Shown: positions 35,300 through 45,363, counted from the stretch's first letter. The stretch: 64,000 nucleotides of DNA from Halogeometricum sp. S3BR5-2 (GCF_031624635.1 NZ_JAMQOQ010000003.1:248001-312000), one strand, 5' to 3'. The notes: generated from the letters alone by a model not told the origin. Program-made: numbers and translations.

Positions 35300-37903
35300 C
35301 TACCGACCGAAGTTCACGACCGCGTCGCCGTTTATCTCCATCCGGGTGACGCTACCGGAGAAGCGGTAGCCGTCCTTCCCGGCCCCAACGACGCCGACGA
35401 CGGCGCCGTCCATCACCTTGTCCTCCAGCGAGTCGAAGGAGTCCTCCCCGTTCGCGACGCTCAGGTCGGGAGCGGCCTCGATGTCGCCGGTGACGTAGAC
35501 CTTGTACGTTCCGGGCGCCGCCGTCCGCTCCCCGTCGATGACGAGCGTGTTCGGGAGGTCGTCGTTGTCGCCGAGGTCGGCGGGGTCGACTTCCGTGCCG
35601 TTGACCAGCACCGTCGCGTCGCCGGTCAACTGGAAGTCGGTTATCTCGCCGGCGTACACGTACCTGTCCTCCTGGTCGGTGACGGCGCCCTCGGCGCTCT
35701 TCGTAGCGACGTTCCCGGAGAGGTCGTCGGTCTCCTCGGGGGAGACGGCTATCCCCTCGGACACCGTGACCGTGTACGTCGCACTGCTTCCGACGCCCTT
35801 CACGGTGAGCGTGTTCGGCAGGTCCGTCGCCGGGTCCGTCGGGGCGTCCTCGCCCGCGTCGTACTCGTACTTCGCGGCGTCGATCTCCGTCCCGTTGACC
35901 TTCACCGTCGCGTACTCGCCGCCCTCTATCGAGAGGTTCGTGATTTCGCCGGTGTAGTAGAACACGTCCGTCCCGTCGGTCGGTCCGACGGCTCCCGCGG
36001 CCGTCTGGGTGCCGGCGGTGTCTTCGAGTCCCGCGCCGCCGTGGGCGATTTCGCCGTCGACGCTGACGACGTACCTCGTCTTGCCGCCGCCGGTGCTCCT
36101 GACGACGAGCGTGTTCGCCGAGAGCAGTTCCGGCGTCACCCGCGTCGACCGGGAGCCGTCAGCCGTCTCGATGTAGTAGTTCGCGTACTCGCCGCCGGAG
36201 ACGGAGAACTCCGCGACGTAACCCTCGTAGAGGTAGCTGTCGACGCCCGACTCGGGTCCGACGCTGTCGGTGACGGTGTTGTTCTCGACGACGCCCTCCG
36301 CGTCCGCGGCGGGCAGCATCCGACCGCTGGTCCGCAGCGTGTACTCCGTCTTGCCCCCGCCCGTGCTCTCGACGCGGAAGCGGTACGGGAGGTCGAAATC
36401 CGAAGAGCCGTCCGAATCCCCCGTGCCGTCGTCTTCGTCGGACGCCGAACCGCTCGGCGTCGCGTCGGGGAGCGACGGAAGCGGGCAGCTATCGCCCGAG
36501 GTGACGCCCGAGGTGGTGACGCTGCCGTTCCTGAACGTCGTCGACCGACCGCCGACGCTGACGTTCGTGTTCTCCACGACGGAGCCGTCGCAGTCGTCGA
36601 GGAGGATGCCGTCGTTGTCGTTCGGCGAGGAGATGCAGCAGTTGCGGATGACGGAGTTCGGACGCCCCTCGAAGCACATCGCGGCCCTGTCCCACGACTC
36701 TCCGGTGACGCTCACGTTCTCCAGTTCCATCGCCAGCGGTTCGCCCGCCTCGTCGGTGGGGTTCTTCGCGTAGATGGGGATGGCCCGGCCGTCGTCGACG
36801 CGGACGCGCGTGTTCTTGATGACCGCGCCGCCCGTATCAGAGTTGATGTAGATGCCGGCGAGCGCCTGCTCGGTGTTCCGGATGATGATATCGCAGTCCT
36901 CGATGACCGGTCCGGAGAAGCGGCGGTCGGCCGTCTGCGCCCAGATGGCGCGGTTGAGTTGGACGTTCTCGCCGTCGTTGTACGTCGACTCCATCTTCTC
37001 GTTGCGGGGGTCCCACTCGTCGGTGTCCATTACGACGGTGCAGCGCCGGATGGCCGAGTCGCGCCCCGCGGTCCGAATCGCCGTGTGGACGACGTTCTTG
37101 AAGTAGCCGTCCTCGATGATGTAGTTCCCGTCGCCCTTGCCGGTGTAGATGCCCGACTCCGATCCGTTGTGTATCTCGACGTTTCGGAGGTAGAGCGTCC
37201 CCCGGTGACCGCGTCCCGACCAGATGTCGAGCGAGGAGTGCGGGTAGCGCTGGAACTCCGTGGGGCCCGTTCGGTAGAGGCCGTCGACGATAGCGACGCC
37301 GTCGGGGTCGGTGACGTTCGAGGCGAACATCTGCGGTCCCGAGGGCGTCCAGCCGTCGTACTCCACGTTGATGAGGTGGAAGTCGCGCTTGATGTTCCCG
37401 CCCATCCCGACGCTGGTATCGTAATCCTCCAGTCGGTCGATGGTGAAGTCCTTCAGGACGACGCCCGCGGCGTTGTTGAAGTTGACCCACTGGAAGCTCT
37501 TCCCGGTCGGCGGGACGAACCGAACCTCCGAGCGGTCGCCGGCGACGCCGACGATACCCGTCCGGTTCTCCAGACGAACCCGCTGGGTTATCTTGTACTC
37601 GCCCGCGGGGAACTCGACGAGCGTCCCCGCGTCGCCGACGGCGGCGGCGAGTGTCTCGTCGATTCGGCGGCCGCCGCTCGGGTCCATTCCAAGGTCGTCG
37701 ACGGCGTTCACCACGCGGTCGAACGCGACGCCTTCGCGTTCGACGCCCGCCGCGGCCGACGTCGACGCCGCGCCCGCGCCGGCGACGACGGCCGCGGTGG
37801 CCGCGCCGAGTCGTAGCGCGTCGCGTCGTCCGAGTAGTCTCGCTCCGCCCGTTCGTTCGTTCGCCTCGCCCGCGTTTCGAGATTCAGCCGGTTGTTCTGC
37901 CAT
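35300..37903 (-). CDS. Tat-exported beta-helix protein with four C-terminal repeat modules
   Basis: 867 residues. A Tat signal lies at about 24-53 (GRRDALRLGAATAAVVAGAG). A right-handed parallel beta-helix covers about 60-470: FPAGEYKITQ entry strand, then repeated turns such as TLYLRNVEIHNGSESGIYTG and AGIYINSDTGGAVIKNTRV. After a Ser/Asp linker, four copies of an ~85-residue module follow at 507-595, 596-695, 696-783 and 784-867. Each ends in a YxYxGEIxxFxxxGGEYAxVxVNG-type strand pair, with later copies shorter. The helix domain resembles pectate-lyase or epimerase folds, so it may bind, cut or epimerise an extracellular glycan. It is paralogous to the next gene. Confidence 0.85.
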   Translation of the reverse strand: MAEQPAESRNAGEANERTGGARLLGRRDALRLGAATAAVVAGAGAASTSAAAGVEREGVAFDRVVNAVDDLGMDPSGGRRIDETLAAAVGDAGTLVEFPAGEYKITQRVRLENRTGIVGVAGDRSEVRFVPPTGKSFQWVNFNNAAGVVLKDFTIDRLEDYDTSVGMGGNIKRDFHLINVEYDGWTPSGPQMFASNVTDPDGVAIVDGLYRTGPTEFQRYPHSSLDIWSGRGHRGTLYLRNVEIHNGSESGIYTGKGDGNYIIEDGYFKNVVHTAIRTAGRDSAIRRCTVVMDTDEWDPRNEKMESTYNDGENVQLNRAIWAQTADRRFSGPVIEDCDIIIRNTEQALAGIYINSDTGGAVIKNTRVRVDDGRAIPIYAKNPTDEAGEPLAMELENVSVTGESWDRAAMCFEGRPNSVIRNCCISSPNDNDGILLDDCDGSVVENTNVSVGGRSTTFRNGSVTTSGVTSGDSCPLPSLPDATPSGSASDEDDGTGDSDGSSDFDLPYRFRVESTGGGKTEYTLRTSGRMLPAADAEGVVENNTVTDSVGPESGVDSYLYEGYVAEFSVSGGEYANYYIETADGSRSTRVTPELLSANTLVVRSTGGGKTRYVVSVDGEIAHGGAGLEDTAGTQTAAGAVGPTDGTDVFYYTGEITNLSIEGGEYATVKVNGTEIDAAKYEYDAGEDAPTDPATDLPNTLTVKGVGSSATYTVTVSEGIAVSPEETDDLSGNVATKSAEGAVTDQEDRYVYAGEITDFQLTGDATVLVNGTEVDPADLGDNDDLPNTLVIDGERTAAPGTYKVYVTGDIEAAPDLSVANGEDSFDSLEDKVMDGAVVGVVGAGKDGYRFSGSVTRMEINGDAVVNFGR

Positions 37904-38175
37904 GGACGTTCTCTTAGTATATCATTAAGAAGATAAATGCATCGATTATTCCGGTCTCGAACGCGTGGAAATGATGTTGTTCGAACTCTGATCTTCAGGA
38001 AATTTTATATTTTCTCTGGCGACGCTTCGATAGACATTCTACGGCTGTTCACGGCTTTTTCACCGCACTATGCGGTGTCTTTCGATTATAGGGTCCCCGG
38101 CAAAAAGTGCGATTAATAGGCGATTAAAACACCGAATTCGGCGTTTCACAGGGAACGGCACGTTCGCCGTGCGGG
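37904..38175. terminator. Intergenic region with hairpin and T-tracts after the 538-aa beta-helix gene
   Basis: CACCGCA (38061-38067) and TGCGGTG (38071-38077) form a perfect 7-bp stem with a 3-nt loop. On the minus strand a TTTTT tract (38102-38106) and GTTTTAATC precede it, downstream of the stop at 38176, as expected for archaeal T-rich termination. The AT-rich 37910-38010 segment should hold the promoter of the following 867-aa gene. Confidence 0.4.
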
Positions 38176-39792
38176 TCACTCGCCTTCGAGTACGTTCCCG
38201 TAGAGATGGCCGTCCGTGGCGCTGATGACGCCGAAAGTGTTCGCCGTTCCGCCGTCGATGCAGGTCGCCCCCGATAGCGTGCTCGCGAGTCGACGCGCGT
38301 CGATGTCTTCGAGCGAGGACGACTGGAGGCGTTCGAGGTTTTTCAGCGTCGCGAGACAGTCGACGTTCTCGCCGACGTTGCCCGAGATTCGGAGGGGGTA
38401 GCCGCCGGTGAGCACGTCGGCGCCCGAGATGACCGTCCCCGCGCAGTCGTCGAGGACGATGCCGTCGACGTTTTCGCCCGGGAGGTCGATACGCACGTTC
38501 GAGATTCGTGACCCCGGCCGCCCCGCCATCACGAACGCGGCGGTGTTCCGCGCGTTGCCGGATATCTCGATGTTCTCGAACGTCATGTTCCAGGGCTTCG
38601 CGGGCCGGGTGTGGTTCGTCGCCGGCCTGTCGACCAAGATGGTCCGGTAGGGGGTATCGTTGTAGAACCGGCAGTTCCGCACCGTCGCGGCGCCCTGACT
38701 GTGTTCCATCATCAACAGCGCCTCCGTCCCCGGAGACGCGCGGGCGATGACGGTGCAGTCCTCGACCAAACCGCCGGTGTAGCCGTACTCGCCGGACTGG
38801 AAGTGGATGCCGCGCGCGCCGTACCACGTCCCACGGTTGCCCGGCGTGCGGTCGTTCTGGTCGATGACGACCGTCGTCCCCTTCACGTACGACCCGTCCC
38901 CGGCGATTCGGACCCCGTCGCCGTAGTTGTTCTTGAACAGACCCCCCTCGACGCGGACGTTGCCGGGACACTTCGAGGCGTACATCCCGTGTTCGCCGCC
39001 GTTCTCGATGTGGAGGTTGCGGTAGTACACCGTCCCGAGGTGGGGGCGTCCCGTGAACACCGTTATCGCGTTCCCGGGGTAGTGCGCGAAGTCCTGCGGT
39101 CCCTTCCGGACGAACGTGTCGACGACGGCGACGCCGTCGGGGTCCGTCACGTCGACGATGAGACCGTTCGCCGCCCCGGACTCCGAGTCCTGCCGCGGGT
39201 TCGATCCCGCCTTCTCCACGTTGTGCAGTTGGAGGTTACGGTCGATGACGAACGCTATCCCGATGGAGCGGTCGAACTTCCGCCCCTGCTGCATCGTGAA
39301 GTTCTCGATGAGGATGTCGTGTCCGCCGTGGGCCATGATCCACCGGAACGACCGGCCGGCCGGCAGCGTGAACTGCACGCCCTTCCGACTCGCGCCGGTG
39401 CCGACGATGCCCCACCGAGAGAGCGACTCGATGTCGTGACGCCGCCGGACGAGGTAGTCGCCCGGCGGCACCTCGATGAGCGTCCCGCTTTCGAGGTCCT
39501 CGTCGAGCGATTCGTCTATCGCCTCCCGGCCGTTCGGGTCCCACCCGAGGTCGTCGACCGCGTCCACCACCCGGTCGAACGTGATTCCCCGCCGCGTCTT
39601 CCCGGACCCGCCGCCGCCCCCGCCGGTCGGCGTATCGGTGGGAGTGGAGGTCGGAGTCGGTTGGTCGGGCGTAGCGGGGGAAACGTCGCCCTCGCCGCAA
39701 CCGGCGAGCGAGGCGACGCCGACGCTACCGAGGGCGCCGAGGAGGCGCCGGCGCGAGTACGACCGACGACCGTCTCGTTCGTCGCGTGTCAT
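38176..39792 (-). CDS. Tat lipoprotein with right-handed beta-helix domain
   Basis: 538 residues. The N-terminus has a Tat motif (SRRRLLGALGSVGVASLAGC) with lipobox LAGC, lipid Cys at 32, followed by a Pro/Thr/Gly-rich linker (about 36-65). The rest is a parallel beta-helix: IEVPPGDYLVRRRHDIESL, ITVFTGRPHLGTVYYRNLHI, GGLVEDCTVIARASPGTEAL and IVLDDCAGTVISGADVL. It matches the 867-residue protein turn for turn, including the FDRVVDAVDDLGWDPNG entry, but lacks the four C-terminal modules. Membrane-anchored on the outer face. It may act on the same glycan as its paralogue. It lies 30 nt after the phosphodiesterase gene, in the same operon. Confidence 0.85.
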   Translation of the reverse strand: MTRDERDGRRSYSRRRLLGALGSVGVASLAGCGEGDVSPATPDQPTPTSTPTDTPTGGGGGGSGKTRRGITFDRVVDAVDDLGWDPNGREAIDESLDEDLESGTLIEVPPGDYLVRRRHDIESLSRWGIVGTGASRKGVQFTLPAGRSFRWIMAHGGHDILIENFTMQQGRKFDRSIGIAFVIDRNLQLHNVEKAGSNPRQDSESGAANGLIVDVTDPDGVAVVDTFVRKGPQDFAHYPGNAITVFTGRPHLGTVYYRNLHIENGGEHGMYASKCPGNVRVEGGLFKNNYGDGVRIAGDGSYVKGTTVVIDQNDRTPGNRGTWYGARGIHFQSGEYGYTGGLVEDCTVIARASPGTEALLMMEHSQGAATVRNCRFYNDTPYRTILVDRPATNHTRPAKPWNMTFENIEISGNARNTAAFVMAGRPGSRISNVRIDLPGENVDGIVLDDCAGTVISGADVLTGGYPLRISGNVGENVDCLATLKNLERLQSSSLEDIDARRLASTLSGATCIDGGTANTFGVISATDGHLYGNVLEGE

Positions 39793-39822
39793 GTTCGTGT
39801 GTTCGTTCGAGCCCCGTTCTTC

Positions 39823-41421
39823 TCACTCCATGTAACCCAGACCGCGCAGCCGGTCTTCGACGGTCTCGGTATCTGTCTCGTTTGCCGCCGCTCCGTCCCG
39901 TCTCGCGTACTGTGCGGTCTCCACGTCGGTCGTCGCGGGCACCGACCCGGGAGCGAAGACATCCGAGAGGACGCCTCCGTCGGCGGCGTCGGGCACCTCG
40001 CGCCCCAGCGAGTGGAGGACCGTCGGCGCGACGTCGACGACGGCGGCGTCTTCGACGTGCGTCCCGGCGCGCACGTCGTCGCCCCACGCGAGGAAGATGC
40101 CCTCCGAGCGGTGGTAGGCGGCGATTCCCTCCGCGGGTTCGACCGGCGTCGCCGCTAGCTTGGGCTTGACGTGGTATCCGTCCTTCGCCTCCACGACGAC
40201 GTCCGGCGCGTCCGGGTCGTTCGGGAACAGGTCGTCGCCGTCGCTGACGGTCAGGAGGGGGTCGCCCGTCTCGGGGTCGGTCGCCGCTTCGAGGACGCGG
40301 ACGACTTCCCCCTTCGTTCGCTCCACGGCCTCCGGCGGTACGGTCCCCCGCTCGAAGCGTCGGGTGTCGTTGACGTAGACGCTCCCGAGGCCGTGCAGGA
40401 AGGCATCCGTCCGCTCGAAGTTCACGTCGTACAGCCCGTGGCTGCCGGGGATGCGCTCGCCGAAGAAGTCGACGACCGGTTTCGGGAGCGTCTGGACGAG
40501 TTTGTCGTCCGTGACGCCCAATCGCTTGAGCGTCCCCATCACGCGGTCCTTGTTCAGACCGACCTGCGAGAGGGCGCCGCGCGTCCCTCCCTCGTCCTTT
40601 GCGGTCAGCAGTTCGGCGTCCGCGAGAATGCGGTTGACGCTGATTATCTTCTCGATGGGCGCGAAGCCGTGGTCGGAGACGACGTAGAGGTTCGCGTCGC
40701 GCTTCTCGCAGTACGCCATCACGTCCCCGAGGATGTCGTCGAGTTTTTGGTAGTGCTCGCGGAGCGTGTCGTCGTCCCAGACGAGATGTTGGAGTCGGTC
40801 GGGGGCGACGTAGACGAAGAAGAACAGCCGCCACGCCTCGTTCTCCATCAGCATCTCCATCAGTTCCCGCCGCGTCCGCATCACCTCATCGAGATCCGCG
40901 AGAAACTCCTCTTCGCGGCCCGCGTAGTCGGCCCACGTGATATCTATCTCGTAGTCCGGGACGCGCGCCTCGAACCGCTCGCGGAGCGAGTCGGGACTGA
41001 CGGCGTCGTCGTCGTCGAGTTCCGGCGTCATCATCCCGCTGACGATGCCGCTGTCTTCGCCGGGGTCGCTCGTCGGATACGTCATCGGGACGTTCGCGGC
41101 GACGGAGGGGGAGACGAGTTCCCACAGCGGCGGTTGGCGCACGTCCGCGCTGGAGTAGGGGACCTGCTTGTACGAGGAGTCGAGCTTCATGAACTCGTAC
41201 AGCCCGTGTTTGTCGGGCCACGTGCCGGTCGCGATGGAGGGCCACGCGACGGGCGTATTCGCGGGGGTCGTACTCCGGAGCGGACCGGACGCGCCCTCCG
41301 CCCGCAGTCGCTCGAAGTTCGGCAACGCGCCGTCGTCCATCAACCCCTCGAGGAGCCCCCACGGGACGCCGTCGAGGCCGAGGACGAACGCCCGGCGCGA
41401 TTCGTCGTGCGTGTCGTTCAC
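39823..41421 (-). CDS. Type I phosphodiesterase/nucleotide pyrophosphatase-family protein
   Basis: 532 residues, alkaline-phosphatase superfamily. Ligands look intact: FVLGLDGVPWGLLEGLMDDG (metal Asp), TPANTPVAWPSIATGTWPDK (nucleophile region), FVYVAPDRLQHLVWDDD (Asp and His), LYVVSDHGFAPIEKIISVNR (Asp-His pair) and PGSHGLYDVNFE. Relatives cleave phosphodiesters or pyrophosphates, or transfer phospho groups. No signal peptide is seen, so a cytoplasmic role on nucleotide-sugars or lipid-linked glycans is likely. It precedes the beta-helix lipoprotein by 30 nt. Confidence 0.88.
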   Translation of the reverse strand: MNDTHDESRRAFVLGLDGVPWGLLEGLMDDGALPNFERLRAEGASGPLRSTTPANTPVAWPSIATGTWPDKHGLYEFMKLDSSYKQVPYSSADVRQPPLWELVSPSVAANVPMTYPTSDPGEDSGIVSGMMTPELDDDDAVSPDSLRERFEARVPDYEIDITWADYAGREEEFLADLDEVMRTRRELMEMLMENEAWRLFFFVYVAPDRLQHLVWDDDTLREHYQKLDDILGDVMAYCEKRDANLYVVSDHGFAPIEKIISVNRILADAELLTAKDEGGTRGALSQVGLNKDRVMGTLKRLGVTDDKLVQTLPKPVVDFFGERIPGSHGLYDVNFERTDAFLHGLGSVYVNDTRRFERGTVPPEAVERTKGEVVRVLEAATDPETGDPLLTVSDGDDLFPNDPDAPDVVVEAKDGYHVKPKLAATPVEPAEGIAAYHRSEGIFLAWGDDVRAGTHVEDAAVVDVAPTVLHSLGREVPDAADGGVLSDVFAPGSVPATTDVETAQYARRDGAAANETDTETVEDRLRGLGYME

Positions 41422-41756
41422 TGTGCGTACCTCGACACGAATCCCGCTTAGTTATGGAGGGTATTCCCCCGAAGCGGCGCCGACCGCCGGTTTCGGCGCC
41501 CGTCGACTCGCGGACGCGGCGGCCCCCGGCACCCGTTCCCGAGTCCGGCTACCCGAATCATGAATATACAGCCACGCCTCCCTTACAGACCGCGCCGTTA
41601 CCTATGGTCGCCCTGTCCGGCGTCGCCTCTGGCGAGACAGGGCAGTTGGTCCCCGTCGTTCTCTCGTTCGCGCTTCCGCTTCGGCTACCGGCTCCGTTCT
41701 TCCATCCGCTGTCGACGTCGAGCGGCGGCGTCGGTTCGACCGTTCACCGTCGACCG
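41422..41756. other. Gene-free interval
   Basis: 335 bp between two minus-strand genes. It contains CCTGTC/GACAGG-type short inverted words near 41613-41642 but no gene, tRNA or clear promoter. Confidence 0.4.
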
Positions 41757-43652
41757 TCAGGCCGTTTCCTCGGTCGTCTCGGTGGGTTCGAGGCTGTACC
41801 CGCGCTGGTTGACGTAGTAGGTGGCGAATTCGCCGTTCGTCTGTACCAGGGAGAGCCGCGGGTTCGCCCCCTGTTCGATGCGCTCGAAGTCCTCTCTGGT
41901 GTACCGGAGTTCCTTGAAGCCGAGCACCTCCCTGTCCCTCGCCACCTCCGAGACGACGAGGTAGTAGAACGGCCGCTCCGCACTCGACCCTCGGTAGCGG
42001 GTGACGTTCTCGACGCTGCTGGCGGCCGGCCCGCTCAGACTCCACTGCAGGTCGAGGTCGTACGGGTCGTTCAGCGCGTCGGTGAACCGCCCCGGTCCGT
42101 GGCGGATGCCGGCTATCGCGGCCCCCTCGGCGCGGTGTTCGAGCGTCGCGTCGTAGCCGACGAACTGCTGTTCGGTGCTGTGCGACGTCGGGTGGTACAT
42201 GTACGGCGACGGGAAGAACGCCACCAGGGAGAGACACATCGTCGCCACCACGAGGACGACGACGAGCGGTTTCGCCTTCCCGTCGAGGACGCCGCCGAGG
42301 CGCTCGGAGAGGTGATACAGCGCGATAGAGCCGACGACGGCCACGAGTATCATCGCGAAGCCGAGATGCCGGAAGAAGTACTCCGAGACGTCGCCGACGA
42401 ACGTCGCGGCGAAGAGGGGGCCGAGCGTCAGCGCCGACGCGCCGATGTACGTCACGGCGGCGTTGCTGTCGCCGTAGCGCTCGCGCACCACTCCGTACGC
42501 GACGGCGGCCGCGAGACCGCCCGCGAGGGCGATGTACGCGGTGTTGACGAGAAACAGCTTCGCGAACAGTTCGGTGAGGCTGACGCCGATGGACTGTGCC
42601 GACCCGCCGCTGCGGCCGACGGCCTGTCCGGCGCCGCTCCCGGTCTGGAGAAACTCCATGGCCGACGCCAGCACGTTTCGCGCGTAGATGTAGGTGTGTC
42701 TGTACTGGGCGGCCCACGCGACGAGGAGGGCGAACAGGAACAGCACCTGCCCCACGAGGAGCCGGTGGTGCTGTCCGCCGCCGTCCGTCGCCGCCGGGTG
42801 GGAGACGCGGACGCGGCGCCGCCACGCGATACCGACGGCCAGAATCGTCCCCATGAAGACGAGGACGTTCACCGCCACCTGCGGGTGGAAGAACACGTTC
42901 GCCGTCACCGCGATGGGTAGGACGAGGCTGGCGGCCGAGAGCCACTCGGGAAGCGCCGCGTCCTCCGCGGACCGGGTGAGGTGTTTGAACAGGAGGTAGA
43001 GGACGAACGGGAAGTACAGCGTCGTCAGCGTGTAGGCGTGAAAGTGCGGATGCGTGCTGATGTTGTTGATGGGCATCATCAACATCGCGGAGAACGCCGC
43101 GATGACGACGGCCTTCGAGTCGGGGAGGACGACCCAGACGGCGAGGGGGACGAACACCAGCGTCACGAGCGACACCGTCAGCATCGCGTACATCATCCCC
43201 CAGCGGACGGGGACGCCCATCGTCTGCGAGAGGAACAGCGCGAGGGAGTGGCCCCCCGGATAGATGATGTCGAAGAAGCCGAAGTCGGGGCCGAGCATCT
43301 GCTTGGCCCACCCGAGGTGCGTCAACGCGTCGCCCGTCCCGTAGTAGTAGTAGCCGCGGAAGAAGGGGAGCGCCGCGAACGACATCGTGGCGAAGCCCGC
43401 GAGGCCGACGCCGGTGACCCGGCCCCAGCGACCGGCGTACAGGGCGACGACGACGCCGATGGTCGCCGCCGCGAGCACGCCGACCCAGAACGCGAGCGGC
43501 GTCGCGGCGTATATCGACACCTCGTAGCCGGTCGCGGGCTTCGACCGCGCCGCGAGGACGGCGCCGGCGACTGAGAGAAATCCGATGAGGAGGAGGGCTC
43601 TCGCCCACTTGGGAAAAGTCGAGGTGGAGCGTCGACGCAGCGAGGGCGACAC
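41757..43652 (-). CDS. GT-C-like multi-spanning membrane protein
   Basis: 631 residues with about 11-12 hydrophobic segments over residues 15-490 and a soluble C-terminal part of about 140 residues. The first outside loop contains GTGDALTHLGWAKQMLGPDF, an Asp/His arrangement like the catalytic loop of GT-C glycosyltransferases, and FFDIIYPGGHSLALFLSQTM follows. GT-C enzymes take sugars from polyprenyl-phosphate donors at the outer face. No exact family is recognised, so the function is inference. The start at 43652 is GTG. Confidence 0.72.
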   Translation of the reverse strand: MSPSLRRRSTSTFPKWARALLLIGFLSVAGAVLAARSKPATGYEVSIYAATPLAFWVGVLAAATIGVVVALYAGRWGRVTGVGLAGFATMSFAALPFFRGYYYYGTGDALTHLGWAKQMLGPDFGFFDIIYPGGHSLALFLSQTMGVPVRWGMMYAMLTVSLVTLVFVPLAVWVVLPDSKAVVIAAFSAMLMMPINNISTHPHFHAYTLTTLYFPFVLYLLFKHLTRSAEDAALPEWLSAASLVLPIAVTANVFFHPQVAVNVLVFMGTILAVGIAWRRRVRVSHPAATDGGGQHHRLLVGQVLFLFALLVAWAAQYRHTYIYARNVLASAMEFLQTGSGAGQAVGRSGGSAQSIGVSLTELFAKLFLVNTAYIALAGGLAAAVAYGVVRERYGDSNAAVTYIGASALTLGPLFAATFVGDVSEYFFRHLGFAMILVAVVGSIALYHLSERLGGVLDGKAKPLVVVLVVATMCLSLVAFFPSPYMYHPTSHSTEQQFVGYDATLEHRAEGAAIAGIRHGPGRFTDALNDPYDLDLQWSLSGPAASSVENVTRYRGSSAERPFYYLVVSEVARDREVLGFKELRYTREDFERIEQGANPRLSLVQTNGEFATYYVNQRGYSLEPTETTEETA

Positions 43653-44101
43653 GAGTGGTTAGCCCCCCGCCGTCGGCCGGTGCGCCGCGCTGTCTTCGAA
43701 CCCTCCGGGGACCGCACTGCGGGCGAGCATCACGCTCGTCGGCACGGCCGACGCGACTTTGGTTATTAGCAGTGTAACGCGCCGACGCGTCCGGGACGGC
43801 CGAGACGACTCGTCCCGACACCGCTTCGGACTCCCGGCTTCGACGTCCTTCGGGGGAGTCGGAGGCCGCTCGATCCGCGGCGACGATGCCCGTGACTGGT
43901 TCACTGTCAGTCGATTGACCGGGTGAACTCAAGAACGTTGCGTCGTTTCACCGTGTATAACCATACCGCTCCCGGCCGTCGCGTGGGATATGCGCGAACG
44001 CGGCGACTCGAGAAGCGACCACGCGGCGCGCGGTTTCGCCGCGAGCGGTTCCGGTCGCCGTCTTCCGGACGTTGAAATGCCGGACGAGCGAAGTGGCGTG
44101 C
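43653..44101. other. Gene-free interval with divergent promoters
   Basis: About 450 bp between the divergent membrane protein and the small plus-strand gene at 44102. Frames here are Arg/Ser/Pro-rich and not protein-like. Confidence 0.4.
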
Positions 44102-44344
44102 ATGGACGGACGCGACCGCGGTCGACCGCCGCAGAAGGGAGAGGAGTACAGCCACCCCGACGGGACGACGGAGGTGGTGTTCATGACCGAGGAGGGCCGC
44201 GTGCTCACCTTCCGGGAGTACCCGGACGTCGGGTCGTTCGACCGCTCGGTCTCCGGCGCGGAGTACCGCGGCGTGAACGCCGACGTGGCCACCCTCCCGG
44301 CGGCCTCCGAGTTCGCCGACTCGGAGGAGCCGACGGACGAGTAG
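44102..44344 (+). CDS. Small conserved-looking protein of unknown function
   Basis: 80 residues from ATG 44102 (MDGRDRGRPPQKGEEYSHPD). A compact, probably beta-rich core reads TTEVVFMTEEGRVLTFREYP and SGAEYRGVNADVATLPA, with an acidic tail. No family recognised. It ends 5 bp before the GTG start of the GT2 gene, so the two are probably co-transcribed. Confidence 0.7.
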   Translation: MDGRDRGRPPQKGEEYSHPDGTTEVVFMTEEGRVLTFREYPDVGSFDRSVSGAEYRGVNADVATLPAASEFADSEEPTDE

Positions 44345-44349
44345 TCGAC

Positions 44350-45363
44350 GTGCGACCGGCGGAAGAGGGCGGCCCCACTGACGGTGCGAACGCCGACGGC
44401 GGAACGGCCGACCACGGTTCCGCGGACTCGGGTCGGGCGCCGACGGCCGGCCGATTCGCCGACCTCTCGGAGTCGCACCGCGCCGCCGTCGAGGCGGGGT
44501 TCGACGAGTCGCCAGCCGCCGCCCCGGCCGTCTCGCTGGTCGTCGTGACCTACCGAACCGACCGCGACGCGTTCGAGTCGGTGCTCTCGGCGCTCCGGTC
44601 GCAGACGGACGACGACTTCGAACTCGTCGTCGTCGACAACGGCGTCGAGTGGGACCTCGGCGCCAGACTCCGCGAAGTCGAGGGCGGCGCCGTGTACGCG
44701 GAACTCAGCCGCAACTGCGGGGTGACGCTCGCGCGGAACCTCGGCGCCCGCCTCGGCGACGCCGACCTCCTCCTGTTCCTCGACGACGACGCCGTGCCCG
44801 CGCCGGACTTCGTCGCGGCGCACCGGCGGGCGCACGCCGCGGTTGACGTCGTCGCCGTCCGCGGGCGCGTCGTCCCCCAGTCGCGGACGTTCTACAACAG
44901 CCTCCAGCGCTGGTACGACCTCGGCGACCGTCCGCGCCCCTTCCTATTGAACATCGAGGGAAACACCTCGGTCGCCCGAGACGCCTACCGGTCGGTGTCG
45001 GGCTTCGACGAGAAACTCGGCGGACGGGCGGGCCACGAGGGTATCGACCTCACCTACCGGCTTGTCCGCGCCGGCTACGGCCGCGAGAGCATCGTTTACA
45101 GCCCGGATCCGGTCGTCTACCACGACTACGCGACGAGCCTCCTCGGCTACCTCGAAAAGCGCGTCGTCGGCCGTCGCCACCGAAAGCGGCTCGCGGCACG
45201 GCGGCCGGAGCTGTTCGAGTTCGCGAGCGCGTACTCGCCGCCAGACGACGGGGGATTCGAGCAGTCGCCCGCGGAGCGGTTCACCCATCTCGCGCTCGAC
45301 GCCGCTACCCGCCTCGGCAGCGCGGCGGTCGGACTGATGCAAGCGCTCAGAACCCGATTCTGA
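44350..45363 (+). CDS. GT2-family glycosyltransferase
   Basis: 337 residues from GTG 44350, chosen because it follows the stop of the upstream gene by 5 bp and the preceding in-frame sequence overlaps that gene. GT-A motifs: SLVVVTYRTDRDAFESVLSA, DDDFELVVVDNGVEWDLG, RNCGVTLARNLGARLGDADL, LLFLDDDAVPAPDFVAAHRR (DXD) and GRAGHEGIDLTYRLVRAGYG. An N-terminal Ala/Gly/Asp-rich tail of about 55 residues precedes the domain. The last helix is not a clear membrane span. It adds a sugar to the glycan; donor unknown. Confidence 0.86.
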   Translation: MRPAEEGGPTDGANADGGTADHGSADSGRAPTAGRFADLSESHRAAVEAGFDESPAAAPAVSLVVVTYRTDRDAFESVLSALRSQTDDDFELVVVDNGVEWDLGARLREVEGGAVYAELSRNCGVTLARNLGARLGDADLLLFLDDDAVPAPDFVAAHRRAHAAVDVVAVRGRVVPQSRTFYNSLQRWYDLGDRPRPFLLNIEGNTSVARDAYRSVSGFDEKLGGRAGHEGIDLTYRLVRAGYGRESIVYSPDPVVYHDYATSLLGYLEKRVVGRRHRKRLAARRPELFEFASAYSPPDDGGFEQSPAERFTHLALDAATRLGSAAVGLMQALRTRF

